A stretch of 64,000 nucleotides of DNA from Berghia stephanieae (lineage: Eukaryota > Mollusca > Gastropoda > Nudibranchia > Aeolidiidae), in contig CM067450.1 of assembly GCA_034508935.3 (NCBI GenBank), positions 1,682,347-1,746,346 of the forward strand. Reading direction: 5' to 3'. The notes beneath the pieces are model-generated. The model had not been told where the DNA came from and did no database searches. It was given only the letters and a program-made list of their open reading frames with translations. Position 1 is the stretch's first letter. Every line of letters begins with the position of its first letter. The translations under genes were made by a program, and so were the position numbers. Positions 11,521 to 23,122 of this stretch are shown piece by piece.

Positions 11521-12420
11521 CACAAAACCTAATTATTTACTGTATACAATAGGTTATACAGATGATTTCTAGATATATTAAATGATTTTTCAAAATATGA
11601 TATGGCACGCTATCCTCATTTTTCATTTTTTTATTCTACTTGAGAGACAAGTCGTATAAAATTAGATATCTAGTCAAGTTGAACTGCAAAATCAATTCTA
11701 TTTTAGACAATAAAACAGTTAAATAGTGCACTAGCTCTGAATAAAAAGCAATTTGCTTTCCCAAACCCTTGAAAATCTTACAGAAAAAGTCAACACTACT
11801 TGTTTGCCACCACTTTTTTTGTAGTTCCACAAAGAGGGTTGATCCTGCTCTGGATGGAAAAATTGAAATAAAAAAGAGACACTTTTCATTAGCAATTTTT
11901 GGAAATGGCATTATTGTCATAAAATGCATTTGTCAAAGACATAGCAATTTTTAAAAAATGATCATTATTCACACCAACACACTTGAAATTTCATTGGTTT
12001 TACATCCATAGAACAAAACTCTTGGCAACAAACGATAGTCTGTCGTTAAGTTAATACATTCAGTAGTAATTCAATTCAAATGATGCTTTGCCATTTTCAT
12101 TTAGAAAATGAGCATTTATTTTATTGATCACCAATAAAAAATGTAAAGGCGCAATGGAGATTTGAAAACATTACTAACCATTGTCAAAAAGTGCATGCAG
12201 ACACTCTGGTCTGCTGGCCCAGATGATGGTTTGCTGATTGATGAGTTTTGCCACAGGTTTGCCTCAACACACCTTGCCAGAATAGCCCTTGAGCCAGCAT
12301 CTTTATGGATTGTCAGGACACCAGTAACGTCAACAGTGTTCTTTCATGTTAGCTGTCGATGAAAACAAAAAATTAAATTAAATTCACTACAGCAAAATAG
12401 GCACATACATGCCAATGCTA
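11521..12420. other. No recognised gene
   Basis: AT-rich. Short open frames on both strands at 11636-11954 and 12162-12362 match nothing recognised and lack convincing splice signals or codon bias. Confidence 0.4.
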
Positions 12421-12429
12421 AAGTTTATA

Positions 12430-12658
12430 ACAGCAACACTTCGCATGTTGAACGGGACATAACGTCTGTTAGGCGATATTACAATTACTTCGGACAGAGA
12501 CAACGCAGTTAACGGCCAAGTACACATTTTACAACTGAGTCCGGTGAGAGAAAGTGAGCAAAGTGCCTTTTCCAAGGGCTCAACTATGCGCCAAGCGAGG
12601 CTCGAGCCCAGGACCTTCCGGTCCAAAAGCGAGTGTCATACCACTACGACATAGCCGT
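12430..12658 (-). mobile_element. SINE family C copy lacking its 3' tail
   Basis: Read on the minus strand it has TGGTATGACACTCGCTTTTG, then CCTGGGCTCGAGCCTCGC (B-box-like), then TAACAGACGTTATGTCCCGT. The usual GAGCATGTTTAGTGG tail is absent. Confidence 0.75.
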
Positions 12659-12784
12659 ACGTAATTTTTAAAAATATAATAAAAATAATCACACTAATAT
12701 AATTATCTCACATTGTCATCATCATAAGCATTTCAAAACTACTAATAATACTACCACTACAGATATCTTATCATTATAAAATAT

Positions 12785-12892
<108 letters not shown>

Positions 12893-13619
12893 AACATAAC
12901 ATACAAAACCCAATTTTCCGATATAAAAAAACAGCTCCCCCCGCCCCCCCCCCCCCCCCCAAAAAAAAAAAAAAAAAGTTTTGAAAAAGTATGGACGATG
13001 TGTCGGCCATAATAAAGATAATAACAATAACTGAATGAAAAGTATTTTTTTAAAGGACCCTGAGCCTGGAATGTCGTGAGTACTCGAAACCTCTTGATCG
13101 TGATAAAATTAGCAACCTTTTGACTGGGGATCAGGGCCTTCTAAAAATAGTATCTCTTTTGGTCGCCTCGCTGGGGATCGAACATTGAAACACCTGGTTT
13201 TAATCGCCTGACATGGAAGGATGATTAAAATTATTTGGGGGGGGGGGGGGAATTAGTATTTTAATTTTTTTAAAGCCCTGTTATTGTTATTTTTCACAAA
13301 ATAAAGTAATAAAGTTAAGTAATTCGCGGTAGCGACAAATGTGTCGTCAGCTGATGCACAATCAACAAACACACAACCCCAAAGCATGTTTAGTTATAAA
13401 AATAAGAAATGAATTAAAATGTGCATTTCGTATGCTTACCTTGTAAACTGAGTATTCTGTGACTTGAAAAGAGTGAAGAATTACCAAAGTCCGTCAAAAT
13501 CAACTTGTAATAATAGTTATAATGTGATTGTGATGAGATGAAGTGGTCACTTTTTGACTTCCATTCCAGATAATTCATTGTATATTGCAGTTCTATCCGT
13601 ATAAAATGTTATATTTTTA

Positions 13620-13870
13620 GTAATTACGCAAATTCTATTTTTAGTAAGAGTACAAATAAGCTCTGGCGTTATTTGCAGTGGTAGTACAAATAAGCGTAGC
13701 CAAAACTTAAATCTTCATTTAATTATTGACTGAAATGCATATTAGGGCCACAGACCCAAGATATAAGAGCATTAAGTAATCTTTAGAAATATTTTTAAGA
13801 CTTCATTTTTGAGTTACTTTTAAAATTGATGCAAAGTCACCCCGTTCTACGGTAACACTACAACTGATAC
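13620..13870 (-). repeat. Diverged inverted relative of 1270-1500
   Basis: On the plus strand it reads TTATTTGCAGTGGTAGTACA and GATGCAAAGTCACCCCGTTC. The first matches the reverse of 1345-1385, while the GCAAAGTCACCCC phrase is shared. It is probably the end region of a dispersed DNA transposon. Confidence 0.4.
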
Positions 13871-14202
13871 ATATCTACCAGGACTGCCAAATATCCGGGT
13901 TTTCCCGTTTTTTCACATCTTAATCTTAGCAGCTTAGCCTGTCTCCAAGAAGAAGGCCACTGAAGGTCCTTCTCAAGACAATGGGATTATTGATACAAGT
14001 TGTTGTATTACTACAAAGTAAGACGAGTTTAAGTTTAATGGGAGTTGAGTCAGATTTAGATCCAATTAGTACAAAATATACATACATTTTATATAACCTT
14101 GCTGAAGTTAGTCTGAAACCATTATAATCATAAAAGTCACTCGGGGAAACACTCAAATGCTTGCATGAGAAACATGAAAGAATCTAACCATGACAGAATA
14201 TA

Positions 14203-14322
14203 GGGAATGAGATTAGCGGAAGAGTAGCGTCCCTTGATTGGACGTCACCCATAGTCGGTGACGTCACAGATTATGGGTGACGTCCAATCAAGGGACGCTA
14301 CTCTTCCGCTAATCTCATTCCC
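14203..14322. mobile_element. Fold-back MITE with CRE-like sites, short form
   Basis: This is almost one complete hairpin: GGGAATGAGATTAGCGGAAG and its reverse complement form the ends, flanked by TA on both sides (14201-14202 and 14323-14324), as in Tc1/mariner-type MITEs. The loop region carries TGACGTCA, the CREB/ATF consensus. A longer copy lies at 48634-48894. Confidence 0.85.
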
Positions 14323-14921
14323 TATCATATCTTATCGTGGAGAAATTAAATGATTTACAAGGGAAAAAATAACATCAACATCACTAACAAAAAAAAAACA
14401 ACACATGAACCAATCTGACTGTCTCCCTCTCAGCAAGGATTCCAGACAGGGCTCGGGTGGTGACGCCAAATGTACAAGGACAAAAAGGTGGTGACACCAA
14501 ATGAACAAGGACAAAAAGGTGCATGGAAAGGACAAATGATATAGATAGTTCGAAGATGACGTCACTCAGGTCTTAGTTATTGTTTTTTGCCATCCGCGTT
14601 TATGAGTAATGCTCACTGAACTGTATTAACCCGACTATAAACGTTCATGGATACACACAGTTTTGTATGTTGGTCCATTATACTTCCGGATGGCAATGTT
14701 ATGAGCTTCTTAGCCAAGCGCATACTACCTATAGAAGAGACAGCGCAAAGCTATGGACTGGTCAGGAATCCATTGACCCAAGGACAGTCACTACCCCCCC
14801 CCCCCCCCCCCTTTTCACACGTATTCCACTCACTCCCTGTATTGTCATGTATTGTGCTCTTTCACTACAATAGCCAAAATCACTGGAATTATTTGCAGTC
14901 CAGTTTGAAACGTTAATCAGC

Positions 14922-15000
14922 GTGGCTCAGCAGTACGGCCTTTGCTTCATACCCGAAAGGTAGCAAGTTCGATTACCTGTGGTCTGAGTTCAATTTTTAT
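14922..15000 (+). mobile_element. tRNA-like SINE head fragment
   Basis: GCGTGGCTCAGCAGTACGG resembles a tRNA A box and AAGTTCGATTACC a B box. No acceptor stem closes, so it is not a working tRNA gene. A similar segment is at 24600-24740. Confidence 0.55.
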
Positions 15001-15074
15001 TGAACAGGAAAAAGATGGATGACGTTTGGGTGAAATATGAAATCAGGTTGGTTACGATTGTTTGTTTTTGTTTT

Positions 15075-15735
15075 TAAGGATTTACGGCGCTTGCAACACA
15101 TTTAGGTTATATCAGCGCCAGTAAAAAGGAAGAAAATGGGACAGTAAAAAGTTCTAGAATTACAATTAAAGCACCCAAGAAAAAGTAAGACATAGGGAAC
15201 TGGGAACAAATAGGGATCAGATGTAGATTCCAAGAGCACACCATCAAAGTACTTAGTTTGAGATCACCTAAAAGTCTCATCCAGACACAAGCACAGGTCC
15301 CCACAAAGAGGAATACACTCAAATGTTAACAAATGAAATATAACATGTAAATAAAACATAATACAGTACATAACAGAGAGATGATTTACAAGGAAAAAAC
15401 ATATCATCTCCCAAGGCAATAACTATACATTCGACTGTTTTCCTCTTAGCCAAGGACTCCGACCAAGGTCAGGACAAAACCAAGCAATCTCACTCCAAGA
15501 CAGAAAGCTATTGGAAAACAGATAAGAGGGGATAGAAGACACAGCAAGTACCTCCCTGCCCACTATGGGAAGTAGGAACCCACCCAGCCCTCCCAGCTAG
15601 GGCCAGGACAAAACCAAGTATTCTCATTCCAAGACAAAGACAGAAAGCATGTTAGAAAACAGATATAAGGGATAGAAGACACAGTATGTACCCCCCCCCC
15701 CCCCCCCCTGCCCACTATGGGAGGTCAGGAACCGG
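15075..15735 (-). mobile_element. SINE family A copy with internally duplicated head
   Basis: The tail lies at 15075-15125 (TTTACGGCGCTTGCAACACA) and the body continues to about 15595. A second head copy of about 140 bp (15595-15735) follows, broken by a C run. The ordinary head phrase CTATGGGAGGTCAGGAACC is present in the second. Confidence 0.75.
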
Positions 15736-16122
15736 AAAATCAATATCCCCACTCAGCCAACTGTAGAAGTATTCACGTGTCATAATCGATGAAGTTCATT
15801 CTAAGTGTAATAAATAGCAATATAACAGAAATGTACAAAATTATTGACATGAGAAGTTGGTTCAAATGTGTTATCTAATCTCATTCAATTATTGTTATGA
15901 GTGCTCATTAAGTTTTCTACAACACCAATGCCCAATGAAGCTATTTACAATTACAAGATGTATGTATCAACTAGCGGCGTCAAATTGACTATGGTTGACA
16001 CCAGTTAGGATTAAAAGTTAAAATCCAATCTATGGTGTTAGTGTTAATGGTTAAAAACAAAACAGCTGACAATGGCATCATGAAGCAATGAATATCAGTG
16101 AGAATTGGTGGTTGTTTGATTT

Positions 16123-16698
16123 GAAGGGTTTTACGGCGCTTCCAACACATTTAGGTCATATCAGCACCAGAAAAAAGGAAGAAAATGGGCTAGTAAAAAG
16201 TTCTAGAATTACAATTAAAGCACCCGAGAAAAGGTAAGACAAAAGGGAATTGGTTCAAATAGGAAACATATGTAGATTCCAAGAGCACACTATCAAAGTA
16301 CTTAGTTTGAGATCACCTAAAAGTCTCATCCACACACAAGCCCAGGTCCCAACTAAGAAGAGGGATACACTCAAATGTTTAAAAATCATATATAATATTT
16401 AAACAAAACAATACAGTGCATAACAGGGAGATGATCAGTGTACTTAGTTTGAGATCACCTAAAAGGAAGTCTCATCCAGACACAAGCACAGGTCCCCACT
16501 AATAGGAATACACTCAAATGTTTACAAATCATATATAATATGTAAACAAAACATAATACAGTGCATAACAGAGAGATGATTTACAAGGAAAAAATATCAT
16601 CTCCCAAAACTAACCGGCCATTTGACTGTTTCCCTCCCAGCCAGGACAAAACCAAGTAATCTCATTCCAAGACAAAGACAGAAAGCAAATTGGAAAAC
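16123..16698 (-). mobile_element. SINE family A copy that feeds into the 68-bp satellite
   Basis: Tail phrase TTTTACGGCGCTTCCAACAC at 16130. There is an internal duplication of about 150 bp around 16430-16590 (CTTAGTTTGAGATCACCTAA occurs twice). The head of this copy passes directly into the tandem array that begins at 16699. Confidence 0.75.
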
Positions 16699-18640
16699 AG
16701 ATATAGGGGGATAGAAGACACAGTAAGTGCCTCCCTGACCACTATGGGAGGTCAGGAACCCCACCCAGATATAGGGGGATAGAAGACACAGTAAGTGCCT
16801 CCCTGATCACTATGGGAGGTCAGGAACCCCACCCAGATATAGGGGGATAGAAGACACAGTAAGTGCCTCCCTGATCACTATGGGAGGTCAGGAACCCCAC
16901 CCAGATATAGGGGGATAGAAGACACAGTAAGTGCCTCCCTGACCACTATGGGAGGTCAGGAACCCCACCCAGATATAGGGGGATAGAAGACACAGTAAGT
17001 GCCTCCCTGATCACTATGGGAGGTCAGGAACCCCACCCAGATATAGGGGGATAGAAGACACAGTAAGTGCCTCCCTGACCACTATGGGAGGTCAGAACCC
17101 CACCCAGATATAGGGGGATAGAAGACACAGTAAGTGCCTCCCTGATCACTATGGGAGGTCAGGAACCCCACCCAGATATAGGGGATAGAAGACACAGTAA
17201 GTGCCTCCCTGATCACTATGGGAGGTCAGGAACCCCACCCAGATATAGGGGGATAGAAGACACAGTAAGTGCCTCCCTGATCACTATGGGAGGTCAGGAA
17301 CCCCACCCAGATATAGGGGGATAGAAGACACAGTAAGTGCCTCCCTGATCACTATGGGAGGTCAGGAACCCCACCCAGATATAGGGGGATAGAAGACACA
17401 GTAAGTGCTTTCCTGATCACTATGGGAGGTCAGGAACCCCACCCTGATATAGGGGGATAGAAGACACAGTAAGTGCCTCCCTGATCACTATGGGAGGTCA
17501 GGAACCCCACCCAGTTATAGGGGGATAGAAGACACAGTACGTGCCTCCCTGCCCACTATGGGAGGTCAGGAACCCCACCCAGATATAGGGGGATAGAAGA
17601 CACAGTAAGTGCCTCCCTGATCACTATGGGAGGTCAGGAACCCCACCCAGATATAGGGGGATAGAAGACACAGTAAGTGCCTCCCTGCCCACTATGGGAG
17701 GTCAGGAACCCCACCCAGATATAGGGGGAAAGAAGACACAGTAAGTGCCTCCCTGATCACTATGGGAGGTCAGGAACCCCACCCAGATATAGGGGGATAG
17801 AAGACACAGTAAGTGCCTCCCTGCCCACTATGGGAGGTCAGTAACCCCACCCAGATATAGGGGGATAGAAGACACAGTAAGTGCCTCCCTGACCACTATG
17901 GGAGGTCAGGAACCCCACCCAGATATAGGGGGATAGAAGACACAGTAAGTGCCTCCCTGACCACTATGGGAGGTCAGGAACCCCACCCAGATATAGGGGG
18001 ATAGAAGACACAGTACGTGCCTCCCTGATCACTATGGGAGGTCAGGAACCCCACCCAGATATAGGGGGATAGAAGACACAGTAAGTGCCTCCCTGCCCAC
18101 TATGGGAGGTCAGGAACCCCACCCAGATATAGGGGGATAGAAGACACAGTACGTGCCTCCCTGATCACTATGGGAGGTCAGGAACCCCACCCAGATATAG
18201 GGGGATAGAAGACACAGTAAGTGCCTCCCTGACCACTATGGGAGGTCAGGAACCCCACCCAGATATAGGGGGATAGAAGACACAGTAAGTGCCTCCCTGC
18301 CCACTATGGGAGGTCAGGAACCCCACCCAGATATAGGGGGATAGAAGACACAGTAAGTGCCTCCCAGCCCACTATGGGAGGTCAGGAACCCCACCCAGAT
18401 ATAGGGGGATAGAAGACACAGTAAGTGCCTCCCTGATCACTATGGGAGGTCAGGAACCCCACCCAGATATAGGGGGATAGAAGACACAGTAGTCTCCCTG
18501 CACTATGGGGGTCAGAGGGGATAGAAGACACAGTAAGTGCCTCCCTGATCACTATGGGAGGTCAGGAACCCCACCCAGATATAGGGGGATAGAAGACACA
18601 GCATGTACCTCCCTGATCACTATGGGAGGTCAGGAACCCC
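16699..18640 (-). repeat. 68-bp satellite made from the SINE A head, about 28 copies
   Basis: Each unit on the minus strand runs GGGTGGGGTTCCTGACCTCC, then CATAGTG, then CAGGGAGGCACTTACTGTGT, then CTTCTATCCCCCTATATCT. Copies are very similar, differing mainly at GATC/GACC/GCCC and AAGT/ACGT positions. One unit at about 18490-18525 is damaged. The array starts inside a SINE A copy and stops at the repeated CCCAGTTAACTG phrase. Confidence 0.9.
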
Positions 18641-18994
18641 ACCCAGTTAACTGTAGTTGACACCAGTTAGGATTACAAGTTAAAATCCAACATCTGACAA
18701 CGGCATCATGAAGCAATGGATATCAGAGATAATTGAGTTCTTGGGATAAAAAAAAAACATTTTATATAGGGCAATAGTCACATAATGTGCTCAAAGCACT
18801 TTATCAGGGACCCCAAGTCAACAAAAATAAACTTTTAGGATATGACATGACATAACGCATATTAGACGCAATTATATTTTCATTATTGACAATAAACAAC
18901 AACAACTCTTTTACTGACCAGCTACTCAATGATTACCCCAGTTTGGGTGGAATATGTGAGTAAAGTCTTTTTCAAGTAATCAACTATGCGCTGC

Positions 18995-19490
18995 TCACAG
19001 TGAAATCCACCCCTGGCCCAGGCTCACAATGAAATCCACCCCCTGGCCCAAGCTCACAGTGAAATCCAACCCCTGGCCCAAGCTCACAGTGAAATCCAAC
19101 CCCTGGCCCAAGCTCACAGTAAAATCCAACCTCTGGCCCAAGCTCACAGTGAAATCCAACCCCTGGCCTAAGCTCACCCAAGCTCACAGTGAAATCCAAC
19201 CCCTGGCCCAAGCTCACCCAAGCACACAATGAAATCCACCCCTGGCCCAAGCTCACAGTGAAATCCAACCCCTGGCCCAAGCTCACCCAAGCACACAATG
19301 AAATCCACCCCTGGCCCAAGCTCACAGTGAAATCCAAACCCTGGCCCAAGCTCACCCAAGCACACAATGAAATCCAACCCCTGGCCCAAGCTCACCCCAG
19401 TTCACAGTGAAATCCACCCCTGGCCCAAGCTCACAATGAAATTTAACCACAGGCCCGAGCTCACCGTGAAATCCAAGCACAAGCCCATTA
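18995..19490. repeat. 30-bp minisatellite with 10-bp insert variants
   Basis: Unit AGCTCACAGTGAAATCCAAC followed by CCCTGGCCCA, in 16 or so copies. Some units carry an extra AGCTCACCCA. Frames on both strands stay open (SLGQGLDFTV-type repeats), but only because the unit lacks stops. Confidence 0.9.
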
Positions 19491-19909
19491 CAGACAATAA
19501 AAATAATAGCAACCTCCAGAATCAACATATAAATCTCACAAAATAATAATAATAATAATAATATAACCCAGCCAAATGAAATCATATTGAACTCCCTATA
19601 CGAACTTCAGGACAAGAAACAGAGTAAAGTGTTTAAGTACACCGAAAGAGTGCACGGGTGTTAAAAACGAATAAATAAATGAAATTTATTGTGCATACGA
19701 TCGTCCGTCGTAAAATGCGTACAATGAATGCAAATGAGTAAGAATACACATTTTTTAAACCTGAGTCTGGAATCAAATGTGTTGTGTCAGTGTCATCAGG
19801 ATTTTATATATGCCAATGGCCAAGTTTGATTGAAATAAAATGCTGATATCACCATGTTGTCATGCTGGTGGAGAAATTTTTGTTTGTAATTCTACATTTA
19901 CAGGTTTGT

Positions 19910-20253
19910 CGTTTTTTTTTTTGTTTGTTTGTTGCTTTAGGTCTTTTCCAACACAATTGAGGTTATATGAGAGACCGCTGAAACAAAAAAACAAGCAATC
20001 TAACAAAAATAGTACAAATGTAAATCAAAATCATAACCTAAAGATATCATAAGCTAAATTCTAAATAACCAAGAACAAACAGGCAGGAGATTTACAGAAA
20101 AAAAAATATCCCCTGTCAAAAATACAATCACAAACCAAAGAAGCAGGATAGGCTAGTAAAGAGAAGAAGAAACGACATCACTATCGGATCGTACACCCAT
20201 GCGAACATCATAGGTATATGATTCAAGGGTGATGCTCCCATCCAACCACCCGC
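19910..20253 (-). mobile_element. SINE family B, young full-length copy
   Basis: Nearly identical to 10775-11115. The flanks share GTTT(TT)GTCGTT, a slightly imperfect target-site duplication. The T-run at the left is the tail read on the plus strand. Confidence 0.85.
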
Positions 20254-20788
20254 GTTTTTGTCGTTGAGTTTTTCCTGTATACAAATCTGACCACAACAGC
20301 CCAGCTTATCAGATTTGTAAAGTTGACATGGAACTAGATACCAGTGTAGGTTGGTTTCATTTTTGCATTTATAAAATCATATTCATGAATAAACAAGCAT
20401 AATTTAGCATTTCTAAATACTTTTAAAATGTAAGCGAGGTATTGAATATATGTATAGGTATTGAATAGATCTATGTATCACAAATCATGGAGTATAAAAC
20501 TAAAATGAACAAAAAATTATAAAATGAAATTTTCAAAGACAAAAGGGGAGAAAAAGGAAATCACAACTAAAATAACAACTAGAGAATATGTGAGGAAAAA
20601 AAAAGGGGGAATATTGTGGAAGCGCAATCTTTCAGTAGAATTAAAAACACACTAACAAATACACACATGCCTGCACCACACACACACACATGATAAAGAC
20701 AACAGCACCAACACCAATCGTCATCCATTTATTTCTACACGTCATTGGATTCAATAGCACAACCTCAAGGGCATCTCTGTCGTAGTCT

Positions 20789-20987
20789 GGAAAAAAACCC
20801 ATATTTTAAAATTTGGCCAGAAAACTAATCCTTCAAATATTAATCGATTTAAATGACCTTCACCTTGGCAAAAAAAAACTTTGCAAGGTCGCAGGTTTGA
20901 CATTTTTTTTGCCAAGATGAGACATTTAAATAGATTGATATTTGAAGGACGAGTTTTCTGGCCAAATTTTAAAATATGGGTTTTTCC
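20789..20987. mobile_element. Fold-back element
   Basis: Arms of about 85 bp: AAACCCATATTTTAAAATTT at the left and AAATTTTAAAATATGGGTTT at the right, continuing through GGCCAGAAAACT and CCTTCAAATATTAATCGATT. The loop is about 35 bp. There is no coding content. Confidence 0.8.
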
Positions 20988-21089
20988 AGAGTACGGTAGA
21001 TCCGTGATAAAGACAACAACAACAACACACACAACACAACACATTGTCTTATCTGTGTAAACCTCAAAAACGACATTTTGTCACAGCAT

Positions 21090-21840
21090 TCAATGACCTG
21101 CATTAGTTGACACTGAAATCATTCTCCAGTCAACGATCAGAAAAAAGGAAAAAACAAAAAAAAAAAAAACAAAGCTGGTCGTTGAGAGAAGAAGGGGTTG
21201 ATCCAAAACCATTGATTGGTTGCATGTTGTACTCCTAACTGAAGCTGTTGCTTTGATCTTTAATGTTAAATCATTTGTCATGGGACAGACTATCCAAGTC
21301 TTGAGGGCAACCAACCCACACAAGTTATGGGAATCAGGAAATAGCAGCCAATCAAAACCATCCAATCGGGTGTAAAACGTTAGCAGGAAGTAGTTGTAGT
21401 ATTTGTAGGGTCGACTTTTGATACATTTAATCGTCCCCAATCAGGAAATTCTCGATGTCAATGATGAAGACGGTACAGTGGACAGGATGGCAATGATGAT
21501 GAAAATAGCCACAACGATGATGAAGATGATAATGATGATGACGGCAAAGAATAAATGATAAGGATGTGTTCTGGCAAGTTTTCAAGTCGGGACACGTATG
21601 TATCTGACAAGAAACAAACATAAACAAAATAAAATTCAAAGAAACACGAAAAGTAGAAATGCCAGCTCTCCAGACCATTGTCCGATTGTTTTGGGTTCAC
21701 CAAATTGTTAACCATTGGATTTCTTTTGTATAAATCACCCCAGAAAATCCACTGTCACATGGTCTCTTAGAGTTTAAGGCATCGATCTTTAGTCCGGATC
21801 TGATTATATAGACACACACACACACTACATGCGATAACCT
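21090..21840. other. No gene seen
   Basis: Contains A-rich tracts, a GATGAT-type simple stretch near 21480-21560 and a short CA run. No exon is recognised downstream of the UCK stop. Confidence 0.4.
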
Positions 21841-21849
21841 AATATATTA

Positions 21850-22740
21850 TGTTAAGCAACAATGTAAAATTATATGTAAGCTTCATTCATCTGTAGTGTT
21901 TCATTCATCCTGTTTTGTTGATAAAGGGGAAACCTGAAACATCCATTTTTATCTGTTTTCGTATATTAAATTGAAGCTTACATTCAATTTCACATTGTTA
22001 TTAATTTCTTCAAGCTTCAAGCAGCAACATTTACATTTACATATATTATGTTAGACCAATCAACTCAATCTGATGTTTCCGAGCTGCCAACCCCTTCAAG
22101 CAGTAATAAAAAATCAGGATTATTTTCCAAAGCTGAATGTACATTTGAAAAATGGAGACACAGATGATTAAAAACAAAGCTATGGACTAAATAAAGAAAT
22201 AAGAATATTGGTACTGACAATGATTTATCTATCACTCTTGATCATTGAAACATGGAGGCTTCAAAAATTGAAAGATCCTGCTGAGAAATCCAGAAAATAA
22301 AAGTGCCTTAAACAAAATTATATGACTTGGTGATTGGTAATATTACCTGTGTAAACATCACTAAATTATGAAGAAATAAAAAATTCCCAGCAGGATTTCA
22401 AAAAGTCTGTAAAATACTGGAACTATCCCATCAAATATCAAGAGTTGTCAGCTCTGATCGATGGGATAATGAAAATGTTGCTGCTTGAAGCTCAAAGAAA
22501 TAAATAACGATAGGAAATGAAATTTACACTTCAATGTATTAAACGAAGGTAGACACTATTCTCGTATCTCTCATTCGTCCTTCGTGTATCATTCATCGTG
22601 TTTTGTTGATAAAGGGGAAACCCAAAACGTCCACATTATCTGTCTTTTTTTTTTTTTTTTTTTTGTTTGTTGCTTTAGGTCTCTTCCAACACATGAGGTT
22701 ATATGAGAGACCGCTTATCTGTCTTTGTTGAATATATTAA
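21850..22740. repeat. Composite with direct and inverted repeats
   Basis: A block containing GTTTTGTTGATAAAGGGGAA occurs at 21912 and again at 22597, in direct orientation. Separately, 21970-22035 (ending CAAGCTTCAAGCAGCAACAT) is inverted at about 22478-22560 (ATGTTGCTGCTTGAAGCTCA). The outer direct repeats and inner inverted repeats enclose about 450 bp of unrecognised AT-rich sequence. A non-autonomous transposon is likely. Confidence 0.55.
22647..22714 (-). mobile_element. SINE family B, 5'-truncated copy
   Basis: Only the last 68 bp of family B are present (GCGGTCTCTCATATAACCTC to the tail), flanked by the duplication TTATCTGTCTT (22636-22646 and 22715-22725). This is the pattern of incomplete LINE-driven retroposition. 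The related block at 21897-21970 lacks the insert. Confidence 0.8.
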
Positions 22741-23009
22741 AGCGTCCAGTTCATTTCCTACTGTTGTTTGCTGGGATAGGTCACTAATGATACAAGCATA
22801 CGTCACACTTTGACTGAAGTCATCAAGCTGTTTGAAGAAATATTTCACCTCGTCTTATCGACGAAATGGACAAATCAGGTGCCATTGACAGTTTACAGAG
22901 GAGGAAAATTCTAAATGATATTTAAAAATGAATAAAATAAAAAATAAAAGGCAAATGAGTGATTAAGCTGTGATGTCTCCAATTAGAGTCCGATGCATTT
23001 GATGGGGTA

Positions 23010-23122
23010 TCAGTGAGGTCGGCCAGTGAATGAGTCCGAGTTATTTCTGGTCCTTTTACTGCTGGGTTTGATGGGAGTTCTCATCAATTCCTGGATATGC
23101 TGAACGATTAGATCAATGGCGA
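23010..23122 (-). CDS. UCK: UCK coding exon 8 and stop
   Basis: Acceptor TTCCTCCCCAG. Encodes [14 protein letters not shown], a basic/polar tail, and SFTGRPH before TGA at 23012-23010. The terminal RPH matches vertebrate UCK proteins. Confidence 0.95.

Noticed and set aside
18984-19585. Collagen- or silk-like repeat protein frames
   Set aside because: They follow the 30-bp minisatellite and exist in several frames on both strands; no gene structure around them.
20725-23010. Poly(A) signal for UCK
   Set aside because: No convincing AATAAA on the minus strand with a downstream GU-rich element could be chosen by eye.
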